Assembly: GCA_005502805.1 (NCBI GenBank)
Contig: SCMY01000014.1
Coordinates: 124,001 to 188,000 of the forward strand
Direction of reading: 5' to 3'
Length of the DNA: 64,000 nt
Origin: Rhizobiales bacterium 2SD
GTDB lineage: Bacteria > Pseudomonadota > Alphaproteobacteria > Rhizobiales > Beijerinckiaceae
A program made the position numbers and the translations under genes. This document shows, piece by piece, positions 16,331 to 24,886 of this stretch (position 1 is the first letter of the stretch; each line of letters opens with the position of its first letter). Below the pieces are notes generated by a model. It did no database searches. It saw nothing but the letters and a program-made list of their open reading frames with translations, and was not told the origin of the DNA.

Positions 16331-17161
16331 TTAGAAGCGATAGCGCAGCAGCAGGCCGATGCGCGCCAGCGGCGGGATCAGCGAGAAGAACTGCATCGCG
16401 AAGCGCGCCGGCCAGGACATCCGGGCGATCTGGGCCGGGTCGTAGCCGTCCGGATCATAGGCCGTCAGCTCGGTGGCCAGCTCGAGGCCCGGCACCTGCC
16501 GCTGCAGCTCGGTGGGATCGTCGAGCGACCAGAGCAGTTCCGCGCCGGTTACCCTGACCGAAGGCTGCAGTGCGATCAGCTTGAGGCCGAGCGCGCTGTA
16601 GGCGTCGAAGATGATCTCGCCGCCGCGGCAATGCCGCACCAGTCGCTCCAGCAGCAGCGGCACCTCCTCCTTCGGCAGATAGGGCAATAGCCCTTCGGCG
16701 ACGATCATCGCCGGACGATCCTGTGGCACGCCGCCAAGCCAACCCGGCTCGGTCACCGACGAACCGATCAGGTGACAACCGTCGCGCGCCGGATAGAGCT
16801 TCCGCCGCAGCGCAATCACCTCCGGATAATCGACATCGTACCAGTCGACTCCCGCCGGCGGATCGATGCGGAAGACACGGCTGTCGAGCCCGCAGCCAAG
16901 ATGCATCACGATCGCATCGCTGTGCTCGGCGAGGAAATCGCGGGCCCAGCCGTCGAGCACATGGGCGCGCATGGCGAGCCCGATCATCAGGTCGCGGTCG
17001 ACCTTGAGCCTCGCGAAATCATAATCGATGCGGGCTGCGGCTTCGGCGGCGAAGCGGTCCTTCAGCAGGGAATCGGGCAACAGGCTCTCGCCGGCCTTGG
17101 CCCAGAGCGTGATCAGCAGGGTTTCCTTCTCACGGGTCAACGCGACCGTTTCGGTCTGCAT
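16331..17161 (-). CDS. LCM/Tcmp-type O-methyltransferase
   Basis: A 276-residue class I SAM methyltransferase of the leucine carboxyl methyltransferase superfamily (bacterial polyketide-type O-methyltransferases). The motifs are VMHLGCGLDSRVFRIDPP for SAM, WYDVDYPEVIALRRKLYP, and IVAEGLLPYLPKEEVPLLL. The substrate is unknown; an aromatic or polyketide hydroxyl is only a guess. The gene is divergent from bpt, with 164 bases between the start codons. Confidence 0.85.
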   Translation of the reverse strand: MQTETVALTREKETLLITLWAKAGESLLPDSLLKDRFAAEAAARIDYDFARLKVDRDLMIGLAMRAHVLDGWARDFLAEHSDAIVMHLGCGLDSRVFRIDPPAGVDWYDVDYPEVIALRRKLYPARDGCHLIGSSVTEPGWLGGVPQDRPAMIVAEGLLPYLPKEEVPLLLERLVRHCRGGEIIFDAYSALGLKLIALQPSVRVTGAELLWSLDDPTELQRQVPGLELATELTAYDPDGYDPAQIARMSWPARFAMQFFSLIPPLARIGLLLRYRF

Positions 17162-17325
17162 CGCATCCCCCTGCTCCGGGACGTTCCCAGCCTCGCCTCA
17201 CCCTCAGGCTAGCACCGGCGCGAGGGTTATCCCATGCGGTGCTGCCGCCGCAGGCTTGCCGCTTGTTGCCGCCGCGCCGACTGCTAAACTCAGGTCGAAT
17301 TCGGCGGTTCCGGAGTCGCCCAGAC

Positions 17326-18072
17326 GTGACACGCCCCTTGCGGGATGCCCCGCAATTCTACCTGACCTCGCCGACGCCCTGCCCCTATCTGCCGGGCCGC
17401 GAGGAGCGCAAGGTGTTCACGCACCTCGTCGGTGCGCGGGCGCGCGACCTCAACGACGTGCTCTCGCAAGGCGGCTTCCGGCGCTCTCAGAGCATTGCCT
17501 ATCGCCCGGCCTGCGAGACCTGCCGGGCCTGCATCTCGGTCAGGATCGTCGTCGCCGATTTCCGCCCCTCGCGCACCTTCCGCAAGATCGCCTCGCGCAA
17601 CAGCGACCTGATCGGCGAGGCGCTGCCGCCGCAGCCGCGCTCGGAGCATTATTCGCTGTTCCGCGGCTATCTCGACGACCGCCACCCCGATGGCGGCATG
17701 GCGACGATGTCGGCGCTCGACTTCGCCATGATGGTCGAGGACACCCATGTCGAGACCAGCCTGATCGAATATCGGCGCCGCGGCCCCGACAGCGGCTTCA
17801 CCGGTCGCGGCCAGGGCGACCTCTTCGCCTTCGCGCTGACCGACCGGCTGAGCGACGGGCTCTCAATGGTCTATTCGGTCTATGATCCCGCCCTCGAAGC
17901 ACGCTCGCTCGGCACCTTCATGGTGCTTGAGCATGTCGAGCGCGCCCGCAAGCTCGGCCTGCCCTATGTCTATCTCGGCTACTGGGTCGAGGGCTCGCCG
18001 AAGATGGCCTACAAGGCCCGCTTCCTGCCGCAGGAGCGCCTGATGCCGCAGGGCTGGGAACGGGTGGGCTGA
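17326..18072 (+). CDS. bpt: Aspartate/glutamate leucyltransferase (arginyltransferase family)
   Basis: Transfers leucine from tRNA to N-terminal Asp or Glu, marking proteins for ClpAP in the N-degron pathway. The 248-residue protein starts with the family signature QFYLTSPTPCPYLPGREERK. It has the N-terminal cysteine motif YRPACETCRACISVR and the C-terminal GNAT-like core YVYLGYWVEGSPKMAYKARF. I chose GTG at 17326 because homologues begin a few residues before the QFYLT block; the ATG at 17239 would add an unconserved leader. Confidence 0.93.
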   Translation: MTRPLRDAPQFYLTSPTPCPYLPGREERKVFTHLVGARARDLNDVLSQGGFRRSQSIAYRPACETCRACISVRIVVADFRPSRTFRKIASRNSDLIGEALPPQPRSEHYSLFRGYLDDRHPDGGMATMSALDFAMMVEDTHVETSLIEYRRRGPDSGFTGRGQGDLFAFALTDRLSDGLSMVYSVYDPALEARSLGTFMVLEHVERARKLGLPYVYLGYWVEGSPKMAYKARFLPQERLMPQGWERVG

Positions 18073-18252
18073 CGCGCCTCGCGCAATCGCGCATGCCGTT
18101 TCGTCACCACAATCAAAACGAGAAAATAGCCAGTTTCGGCAATTTAAATCGTTTAATACGCACGCCCGCGCTGCAGAATCCGCACTTGCCCTAGAGCCGG
18201 CCTCTGCGCAAGGTGCCCTCAAGGCCGCTGGAGCGGCCGCACCGGAGGAAAT

Positions 18253-18900
18253 ATGACCGATACGCTGACCGAGCGCCTCGAACGCTGCTACACCGGCATC
18301 ATCCACGACACGATGCGCGCCATGGGCCTCAAGGACTTCACCTTGCCGCCAGCGCTGCGCCCGCTGCTGCCTGGGGTGAAGCTTGCCGGCCCGGCCTTTA
18401 CCGTCGAGGGCAAAACCGGCGAATTCGATGCGCACGAGACCTTGCTCGGCTGGACCGGCCTGCTCTCCGCCGCCAAGCCCGGCCATGTCTGGGTCTGCCA
18501 GCCCAATACCGAGGAGGTCGCGCTGATGGGCGAGCTCTCGGCCGAGACGCTGAAGAACAAGGGCGTGCGCGGCTGCGTCATCGACGGGCTGTCGCGCGAC
18601 ACCGAATTCATGGTCGAGATGGGCTTCCAGGCCTATTTCAAGGCCTATACGCCGCGCGACATCGTCGGCGTCTGGCTGCCGAAGGCGGTCGACGAGCCGA
18701 TCAAGATCGGCGAGGTCTGGATCCGGCCGGGCGACTACATCCTCGCCGACCGCGACGGCGTCGTGCGCATCCCCTCAGAGATCATCGAGGAAGTGCTGGA
18801 GAAGTCAGAGACGGCGATCTCGGCCGAGAACAAGGTCCGCACCGCCATCCTCGCCGGCACCGATCCCCAGCAGGCCTATCTGCAGTTCGGCAAGTTCTGA
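18253..18900 (+). CDS. RraA family protein
   Basis: A 215-residue protein of the RraA/HMG-aldolase family, members of which are oxaloacetate decarboxylases/4-hydroxy-2-oxoacid aldolases or RNase E inhibitors. The conserved GCVIDGLSRDTEFM contains the Arg-Asp metal/substrate pair, and the preceding GELSAETLKNKG forms the nucleotide-like loop. GGAGGAAAT before the ATG is a strong ribosome-binding site. Its stop overlaps the next start (TGATG) and two UxaA-type subunits follow, which argues for an enzymatic role in sugar- or hydroxy-acid breakdown rather than RNase E control. Confidence 0.88.
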   Translation: MTDTLTERLERCYTGIIHDTMRAMGLKDFTLPPALRPLLPGVKLAGPAFTVEGKTGEFDAHETLLGWTGLLSAAKPGHVWVCQPNTEEVALMGELSAETLKNKGVRGCVIDGLSRDTEFMVEMGFQAYFKAYTPRDIVGVWLPKAVDEPIKIGEVWIRPGDYILADRDGVVRIPSEIIEEVLEKSETAISAENKVRTAILAGTDPQQAYLQFGKF

Positions 18901-19217
18901 TGCCCCAGCCCGATCCCCGCCTGATCCTGCTCGACCCGCGCGACAACGTCTTCGTCGCGCGCACCCGCCTGCCGGCGGGCGAGCCCATCGAGACCGGCAG
19001 CGGCCCGGCGGTGATCGACCGCGACATCGCGCTCGCCCACAAGATCGCCCGGCGCGCCATCGCGCCCGGCGAGAAGATCCTGAAATACGGCGCGCCGATC
19101 GGCGTCGCGACGGTCGCCATCGCCGCCGGCCACCACGTCCATGTCCAGAACATGAAGAGCGACTACACGCCGACCTATCATCTCGAGGACGAGAGCAAGG
19201 CGGGAGCGGCACAATGA
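18900..19217 (+). CDS. UxaA-type hydrolyase small subunit (SAF domain)
   Basis: A 105-residue protein equal to the N-terminal SAF domain of altronate/galactarate dehydratases and SuyA-type sulfo-lyases. It shows DNVFVARTRLPAGEPIE, KIARRAIAPGEKILKYGAPIG and the histidine stretch AGHHVHVQNMKSDY. It starts within the stop of the RraA gene and overlaps the large-subunit gene by four bases, so the two should be made in equal amounts and form one enzyme. Substrate is unknown. Confidence 0.86.
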   Translation: MPQPDPRLILLDPRDNVFVARTRLPAGEPIETGSGPAVIDRDIALAHKIARRAIAPGEKILKYGAPIGVATVAIAAGHHVHVQNMKSDYTPTYHLEDESKAGAAQ

Positions 19218-20413
19218 GCGAGCTCCGGGGCTACCTCCGCAGCGACGGCCGCAAGGGCATCCGCAACGTCGTCGCCGTCGCCTATCTGGTCGAGTGCGCC
19301 CACCATGTCGCGCGCGAGATCGCCCTGCCCTGGCGCGAGCACGAAGTCCACGCCATCGGCTTCCCGGGCTGCTATCCCAACCCTTATGCCGAGCGGATGA
19401 TGGAGCAGCTCTGCACGCACCCCAATGTCGGGGCGGTGCTGCTGGTCTCGCTCGGCTGCGAGAGCTTCAACAAATACGCGCTGGAGCGGGTGGTGCGTGC
19501 GACCGGCCGCCCGGTGAAGACGATCGTGATCCAGGGCACGGGCGGCACCCGCGCCTCGATCAAGGAAGGCCGCGCCTGGGTCGAGGAGCAGCGCATCGCG
19601 CTCGACGCCGCCGAGACCGTGCCGATGCAGGTCGGCGAGCTGGTGATCGGCACCGTCTGCGGCGGCTCGGACGGCACCTCCGGCATCACCGGCAATCCGG
19701 CGGCGGGTCGCGCCTTCGACCAGCTGATCGCCGAGGGCGCCGCCTGCATCTTCGAGGAGACCGGCGAGCTGATCGGCTGCGAGCACATCATGGCGGCGCG
19801 CGCGATCACGCCCGAGCTCGGCGTCGAGCTGGAGAAATCGGTCGCCAAGGCTGCGCGCTACTATGCGACGCTCGGCTATGGCTCCTTCGCCGCCGGCAAT
19901 GCCGAGGGCGGGCTCTCGACCATCGAGGAGAAATCGATGGGCGCCTATGCCAAGTCGGGGGCATCGCCGATCTCCGGCCTGCTCAAGCCCGGCGACGTGC
20001 CGCCGCGCGGTGGGCTCTACCTGCTCGACGTGGTGCCGGACGGCGAGGTCCGCTTCGGTTTCCCCAACATCAACGACAATGCCGAGATCGCCGAACTGAT
20101 CGCCTGCGGCGCGCATTGCGTGCTGTTCGTCACCGGCCGCGGCTCGGTGGTGGGATCGGCGATCTCGCCGGTGGTGAAGATCTGCGCCAATCCCGAGACC
20201 TATCGCCGGATGAGCGACGACATGGACGTCGATGCCGGCCGCATCCTCGAAGGCCGGGCTGGTCTCGACGAGGTCGGCACCGAGATCCGCAATCTCGTCG
20301 TCTCGCTGGCAGAGGGCGGACGGACCAAGTCGGAAGAGCTCGGCCATCAGGAGTTCATCCTGACCTACAAGAGCTTCGAGCCGCTCGGCCCCGCCTGTCT
20401 GCCGGCTGCATAG
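19214..20413 (+). CDS. UxaA family hydrolyase large subunit
   Basis: A 399-residue protein matching the catalytic C-terminal part of altronate/galactarate dehydratase (UxaA/GarD) and SuyB. It has GYLRSDGRKGIRNVVAVAYL at the start, the Cys-bearing segments FPGCYPNPY, LGCESFN and TVCGGSDGTSG, and a late GRGSVVGSAISPVVKICANP. These cysteines probably bind iron. It is the last gene of the RraA/small/large operon. It could dehydrate a sugar acid or eliminate from a sulfonated hydroxy acid; the sequence does not decide. Confidence 0.88.
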   Translation: MSELRGYLRSDGRKGIRNVVAVAYLVECAHHVAREIALPWREHEVHAIGFPGCYPNPYAERMMEQLCTHPNVGAVLLVSLGCESFNKYALERVVRATGRPVKTIVIQGTGGTRASIKEGRAWVEEQRIALDAAETVPMQVGELVIGTVCGGSDGTSGITGNPAAGRAFDQLIAEGAACIFEETGELIGCEHIMAARAITPELGVELEKSVAKAARYYATLGYGSFAAGNAEGGLSTIEEKSMGAYAKSGASPISGLLKPGDVPPRGGLYLLDVVPDGEVRFGFPNINDNAEIAELIACGAHCVLFVTGRGSVVGSAISPVVKICANPETYRRMSDDMDVDAGRILEGRAGLDEVGTEIRNLVVSLAEGGRTKSEELGHQEFILTYKSFEPLGPACLPAA

Positions 20414-20602
20414 GAGCCGAGTACAAGCGGCGCCTGCAGAAAGCTCTCATACCGGGAATTATTGGCAATAAACACGCATTAGTTGTATAAACTACTCTAA
20501 AATCTGAGAATTCTTCGCCCGGCTTAAGACTAAATCAAACGACATTGCGGCAGGTTCCGGAGATCGGCGTCAGAATGCCGCCGGAGCCTTGTGGAAGAAT
20601 CC

Positions 20603-21622
20603 ATGCTGCAGACCCTCACCCGCATGCCGGCGGACATGTCGTCGGAGTCGCGGCGCAAGCTCCTCAACGCCGTCACCGATCTGTTCCTGCTCGACGCCGA
20701 GCCGAGCGAGGCGGCCCAGGAGCATTATGGCGAGATCGCGCTGCGCTCGCTGCCTCACCTCGATAGCGACGGCCGGCGTCAATACGCCGACAATGTCGCT
20801 GCGACCGAAACGTTGCCGCATCGCGTTGCAGTGTCGCTGGCCAATGACGCCGACGCCAGCGTCGCCCGGCTCGTGCTCAAGCTCTCGCCGGTTCTGACCG
20901 ACACGGACCTGGCAGCCATCGCCATCAGCCAGACACAGGCGCATCTCGTCGCCATCGCGGAGCGCGCCCGCCTGTCGGAAGGCGTCACCGACATCCTGGT
21001 CGAGCGTGGCGACAACACGGTTCTGCGTACCGTCTCGGGCAATGAAGGGGCGCAGTTTTCCGATCGCGGCTTCGACCGGCTGCTGCAGCGCGGCGGAGAC
21101 GATGCGGCGGTCGGCGAAGCGCTGGCGCGCCGCTCCGACCTGTCGCCGCAACGGGCCGAGCGCGTGCTACGCATCGTCGAGCAGATGTCCGATCCCAGCG
21201 TCGAGGCCGGCACTCATCAGGCCGCGACAATGGCACGGCAGGCGCGGCAGCAGCGCCGCGAAGTCCGGCTGCTGATCGCCGACCTCCAGGCTGGCACGCG
21301 CAGCCTCGGCGAGGTCATCGACATGCTGGCGGAAGAAGACCGTGCCTTCCATCTCGCCCAGGTGATCGCAACCAGCGCCGAGGTCACCAATGAGCAGGCC
21401 CTGCGCGTGCTGATGCAGCGCGACGTCAGCGGCATCGCCGTGCTGGCGCGCATGCTCGGGCTCGGCAAGGACAATTTCCACGCCATCCTCAACCTGCGTG
21501 GACGCCGGCTCTACTTCAAGGCCAAGGACATCGAGGACGACCTCGAGGCCTATGAGCAGCTCGACATGGCCACGGCAGAGCGGACGATGCGTTTCCTGCG
21601 GCTGAAGACCAAGCTGAGCTGA
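20603..21622 (+). CDS. DUF2336 domain protein
   Basis: A 339-residue, almost entirely helical cytoplasmic protein with HEAT-like repeats, typical of alphaproteobacterial DUF2336 proteins of unknown function. Recurrent features are RVAVSLANDADASVARLVLK and LVERGDNTVLRTVSGNEGAQ, and a C-terminal RAFHLAQVIATSAEV/LGKDNFHAILNLRGR. I chose ATG at 20603 with GGAAG five bases upstream; GTG at 20591 is an in-frame alternative. It is preceded by an AT-rich 180-base promoter region and is probably monocistronic. Confidence 0.88.
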   Translation: MLQTLTRMPADMSSESRRKLLNAVTDLFLLDAEPSEAAQEHYGEIALRSLPHLDSDGRRQYADNVAATETLPHRVAVSLANDADASVARLVLKLSPVLTDTDLAAIAISQTQAHLVAIAERARLSEGVTDILVERGDNTVLRTVSGNEGAQFSDRGFDRLLQRGGDDAAVGEALARRSDLSPQRAERVLRIVEQMSDPSVEAGTHQAATMARQARQQRREVRLLIADLQAGTRSLGEVIDMLAEEDRAFHLAQVIATSAEVTNEQALRVLMQRDVSGIAVLARMLGLGKDNFHAILNLRGRRLYFKAKDIEDDLEAYEQLDMATAERTMRFLRLKTKLS

Positions 21623-21674
21623 CGGGCAGGCACCGCCACAAAAGCGCGACAATCCCGCCCTCTCCTGCTATGCC

Positions 21675-22313
21675 ATGAGCATGATCCTGGCCGTCAGCAT
21701 CGCACGCGTGAAACTTCTTTCGGCCGGCACGGCCCTGGCCGCGCTGATCGCGACCGGCGCCCCCGCGCAGGCGCAAGCCTCCCTGTCGCTCGCCGGCTTC
21801 GGCATGCTGCCGTCCTTCGCCTGGTCCGAACCGACCCTGTCGCCTGGCGGCGTCAAATGGGAAGGTTCCTACGCCCGCATCTCCAGCGGCTTCCAGGTCA
21901 CCAGCTCGAAGCGTTTCGGCACGTCGGCCGGCCCGGTGATCGGGTTGGAGGCCGGCAAGATGTGGCGCGACGGCGATTTCGTCTACGGCATCTCAGGCGC
22001 GCTCGAATTCACTCCGTCGTTCGGCGGCTACGCCAATCCCGGCTTCAACCAGGCGAGCTATACCCGCGACATCGCCGGAGCCTTCCAGGTCAAGGCCGGC
22101 GTGTTCGCGACGCCGGACGTGCTGCTCTATACGAGCGTCGGCATGTCGGCCGCGAACGAGACCTTCCGCTATGGCGCGACGCCATTCTCGACACCGTTCT
22201 CGCGCTCCGACATCGCCGTCAGGCCAGAGGCGCGCGCGGGCGTCGCATGGGCGGTGACCAACAATGTGACGCTCGGGCTCGAGGTCGGCGTCATCGGGCC
22301 GGAGATGCGTTGA
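21675..22313 (+). CDS. Outer-membrane beta-barrel protein
   Basis: A 212-residue exported protein. After an N-terminal signal ending near APAQAQA come alternating hydrophobic/polar beta strands, including WEGSYARISSGFQVTSSKRF, VIGLEAGKMWRDGDFVYGIS and VRPEARAGVAWAVTNNVTLG, as in small OmpW- or OmpA-like barrels. There is no periplasmic domain. The true start could also be the GTG near 21708, which gives a shorter signal (MKLLSAGTALAALI). Function is unknown. Confidence 0.75.
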   Translation: MSMILAVSIARVKLLSAGTALAALIATGAPAQAQASLSLAGFGMLPSFAWSEPTLSPGGVKWEGSYARISSGFQVTSSKRFGTSAGPVIGLEAGKMWRDGDFVYGISGALEFTPSFGGYANPGFNQASYTRDIAGAFQVKAGVFATPDVLLYTSVGMSAANETFRYGATPFSTPFSRSDIAVRPEARAGVAWAVTNNVTLGLEVGVIGPEMR

Positions 22314-22318
22314 GAATG

Positions 22319-22381
22319 TGATTCAAGGCGCTACCCGCTTGATTCAAGCTGCTGGCGAATTGATTCAGCGTCTGGCGTTAA
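22319..22381. repeat. Three 21-bp tandem units beginning TGATTCA
   Basis: TGATTCA recurs at 22319, 22340 and 22361, exactly 21 bases apart, with partly conserved filling (units 1 and 2 match at 14 of 21). Each copy contains GATTC, a GANTC methylation site of the CcrM type. The unit lies between a + strand barrel gene and the convergent parC end. Confidence 0.5.
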
Positions 22382-22481
22382 GTCTTTCACGTTGCAGAGC
22401 TTCTAACCGAACCTCGACAGAGAGCCCTCTCCTGACAGGAGCAGGGTCCCCGCGCCTTTCCACTCGAGGGGGGCCCTTCGC

Positions 22482-24728
22482 TCATCCACCAAACTTGTTG
22501 TTCTTCGGGAAGCCCTTGGGCGGCAAGCGGCCGGCTTCGGCGCGGTGGCCCAGCCATTCGATCAGCTCGGCCTGCGCCACCGTCCAGGTCCGGCCGGAGG
22601 TGTCGAGCCAGGTCAACCCGTCCTCCAACTTGAAAGTCTTGGCGTCCGACAGGCCGCCATCCTTGTAACGCTGCAGCTTGACGCCCTTGCCGCGGCTCAT
22701 CTCCGCGACCTCGGAGATCGGGAAACAGAGCAGCTTGCGGTTCTGGCCGATGATCGCGACATGGTCGCCTTCGGCCGGCACCGCCAGCATCGCCTCGATC
22801 GGTGCCTCGACGTTCAGCACCTGCTTGCCCTTGCGGGTATTGGCGACGACATCGTCCGTGGGGACGACGAAGCCGCGCCCCTCGGTGGTCGCGACCAGAA
22901 GCTTCAAGCCGGCCTTGTACGGGAAGGCTGCGACGATCTCGGCGCTCTCCTCCAAATCGATCATCAAGCGGATCGGATCGCCGAAGCCGCGCCCGCCCGG
23001 CAGCTTCGAAGCTTCCAGCGTGAAGACCTTGCCATTGGTCGCCATCACCAGGATCTTCGCGGTGGTTTCGCTGAAGAAGGCGGTGCGCAGGCCGTCATCG
23101 CCCTTGAAGGACAGGGTCGACAGGTCCTGGACATGGCCCTTCAGCGCCCGGATCCAGCCCTTCTTCGAGATCACCACCGTCACCGGCTCGCGCTCGACCA
23201 TGGCCTGGGTCAGGTCGATATCGGCGGTGTCGGGCATATCGGCGAAGCTGGTGCGGCGCTTGCCGATCGCCGTCTCCGGGCCGAACAGCTTCTTCACCTC
23301 GCGGATGTCCCAGGAGATGGTCTTCCATTGCTGCGCCTCGGAGGCGAGCAGGCCCTCGATCTGGCCCTTCTCGTTGGTCAGCTCCTCGAACTCGGTCTTG
23401 AGCTGCATCTCCTCGAGCTTGCGCAAGGCGCGCAGGCGGGTGTCGAGGATGGCGTTGGCCTGGACCTCGGTGAGCTCGAAGGCCTTCATCAGCTCGATCT
23501 TCGGCTCGTCCTCCTCGCGGATGATTTTGATCACCCGGTCGAGATCGAGATAGACGATCAGCAGGCCGGCGAGGATTTCGAGGCGCTTCTCGATCTGGCC
23601 GAGGCGGAAGCGCGAGCGCCGCTGCAGGACCTCGCGGCGATGGTCGAGCCAGGCACGCAGGGCCTCGGCGAGGCCGAGCACGCGCGGCACCAGCCCGCCC
23701 GTCAGCACGTTCATGTTCATCGGAATGCGCGATTCCAGCTCGGAGAGCTTGAACAGCGATTCCATCATCAGATTGGCGTCGACATTGCGGGCGCGCGGCT
23801 CGATGACGACGCGGATGTCCTCCGCGGATTCGTCGCGCAGATCGGCGACCAGCGGCAGCTTCCGCTCATTCAGCAGCTCGGCGATCTTCTCGATCAGCCG
23901 GCCTTTCGAGACCATGTAGGGGATCTCGGTGACGACGGCGAACCAGGTGCCCCTGCCCTGGTCCTCGACATGCCAGCGTGCCCGGGTCCGGAAGGCGCCG
24001 CGACCGGTGCGATAGGTCTCGACCATCGAGTCCCTGGACTCGACGATGATGCCGCCGGTCGGGAAATCGGGCCCCTGCACGAAGGTCATCAACTGCTCGG
24101 ACGTCGTGTCCGGATGCTGGATCAGGTAGAGCGCCGCGTCGCAGAGTTCGGCGGCGTTGTGCGGCGGGATCGAGGTCGCCATGCCGACCGCGATGCCCTG
24201 CGAGCCGTTGGCCAGCAGGTTCGGGAAAGCAGCGGGGAGCACTGCAGGCTCCTCGTCCTCGCCGTTATAGGTCGGGCGGAAATCGACTGCGTCTTCGTCG
24301 ATGCCGTCAAGCAGAAGGCGCGCGACCTCGGTCATGCGCGCTTCGGTGTAACGGTAGGCGGCGGCGTTATCGCCGTCGATATTGCCGAAATTGCCCTGGC
24401 CATCGATCAGCGGATAGCGCTGGGCGAAATCCTGAGCGAGACGCACCAATGCGTCGTAGACCGACTGATCGCCATGCGGATGGAAGCTACCGATGACGTC
24501 GCCGACGATCTTCGCGCATTTCCGATGCATCACATCGGGATTGAGCCGGAGCAGGCGCATCGCATAGAGGATGCGGCGATGGACGGGCTTCAGCCCGTCG
24601 CGCGCATCCGGCAGGGCGCGGTGCATGATCGTCGACAGCGCATAGGCGAGATAGCGCTCCTCGAGCGCGCTCTTCAGATCGACGCGTTCGGCTTCCTCCT
24701 CCGGAGGCGGCTCGACGGGTTTGCCCAT
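22482..24728 (-). CDS. parC: DNA topoisomerase IV subunit A
   Basis: Cuts and reseals DNA in the ParC2ParE2 enzyme that decatenates daughter chromosomes. The 748 residues have the catalytic Tyr127 in AAAYRYTEAR and a C-terminal beta-pinwheel with degenerate repeats from about residue 500 (GKVFTLEASKLPGGRGFGDP). The N-terminal region HPHGDQSVYDALV has Gln88 where E. coli ParC has the quinolone-contact Ser80. The absence of a GyrA-box and the length identify ParC rather than GyrA. recO lies directly upstream on the same strand. Confidence 0.95.
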   Translation of the reverse strand: MGKPVEPPPEEEAERVDLKSALEERYLAYALSTIMHRALPDARDGLKPVHRRILYAMRLLRLNPDVMHRKCAKIVGDVIGSFHPHGDQSVYDALVRLAQDFAQRYPLIDGQGNFGNIDGDNAAAYRYTEARMTEVARLLLDGIDEDAVDFRPTYNGEDEEPAVLPAAFPNLLANGSQGIAVGMATSIPPHNAAELCDAALYLIQHPDTTSEQLMTFVQGPDFPTGGIIVESRDSMVETYRTGRGAFRTRARWHVEDQGRGTWFAVVTEIPYMVSKGRLIEKIAELLNERKLPLVADLRDESAEDIRVVIEPRARNVDANLMMESLFKLSELESRIPMNMNVLTGGLVPRVLGLAEALRAWLDHRREVLQRRSRFRLGQIEKRLEILAGLLIVYLDLDRVIKIIREEDEPKIELMKAFELTEVQANAILDTRLRALRKLEEMQLKTEFEELTNEKGQIEGLLASEAQQWKTISWDIREVKKLFGPETAIGKRRTSFADMPDTADIDLTQAMVEREPVTVVISKKGWIRALKGHVQDLSTLSFKGDDGLRTAFFSETTAKILVMATNGKVFTLEASKLPGGRGFGDPIRLMIDLEESAEIVAAFPYKAGLKLLVATTEGRGFVVPTDDVVANTRKGKQVLNVEAPIEAMLAVPAEGDHVAIIGQNRKLLCFPISEVAEMSRGKGVKLQRYKDGGLSDAKTFKLEDGLTWLDTSGRTWTVAQAELIEWLGHRAEAGRLPPKGFPKNNKFGG

Positions 24729-24886
24729 GCTTCTCTACCAACCTAGTTCGACATGCAGCCCTGTTGAGGGCCGACACCGGTCCATACCTCGCAAGGACGA
24801 GGGAATAAGGGCCCGAATCACTTGATGCAACGATGCAGCCGCGATGCAAGCGACGCAAAGCGCCGCAGCCCGAAAACCAGCGGAAA

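Noticed and set aside
18130..18165. TTAA...TTAA near 18147 as a CtrA site
   Set aside because: The spacing is five, not seven bases, so it does not fit the consensus.
22319..22381. CRISPR-like spaced repeats
   Set aside because: Units are only 21 bases with short conserved cores, three copies, no 30-base spacers and no cas genes.
22545..24746. 733-residue open frame opposite parC
   Set aside because: Antisense of a certain gene, no membrane, signal or domain features, His/Asp/Leu-rich composition typical of shadows.
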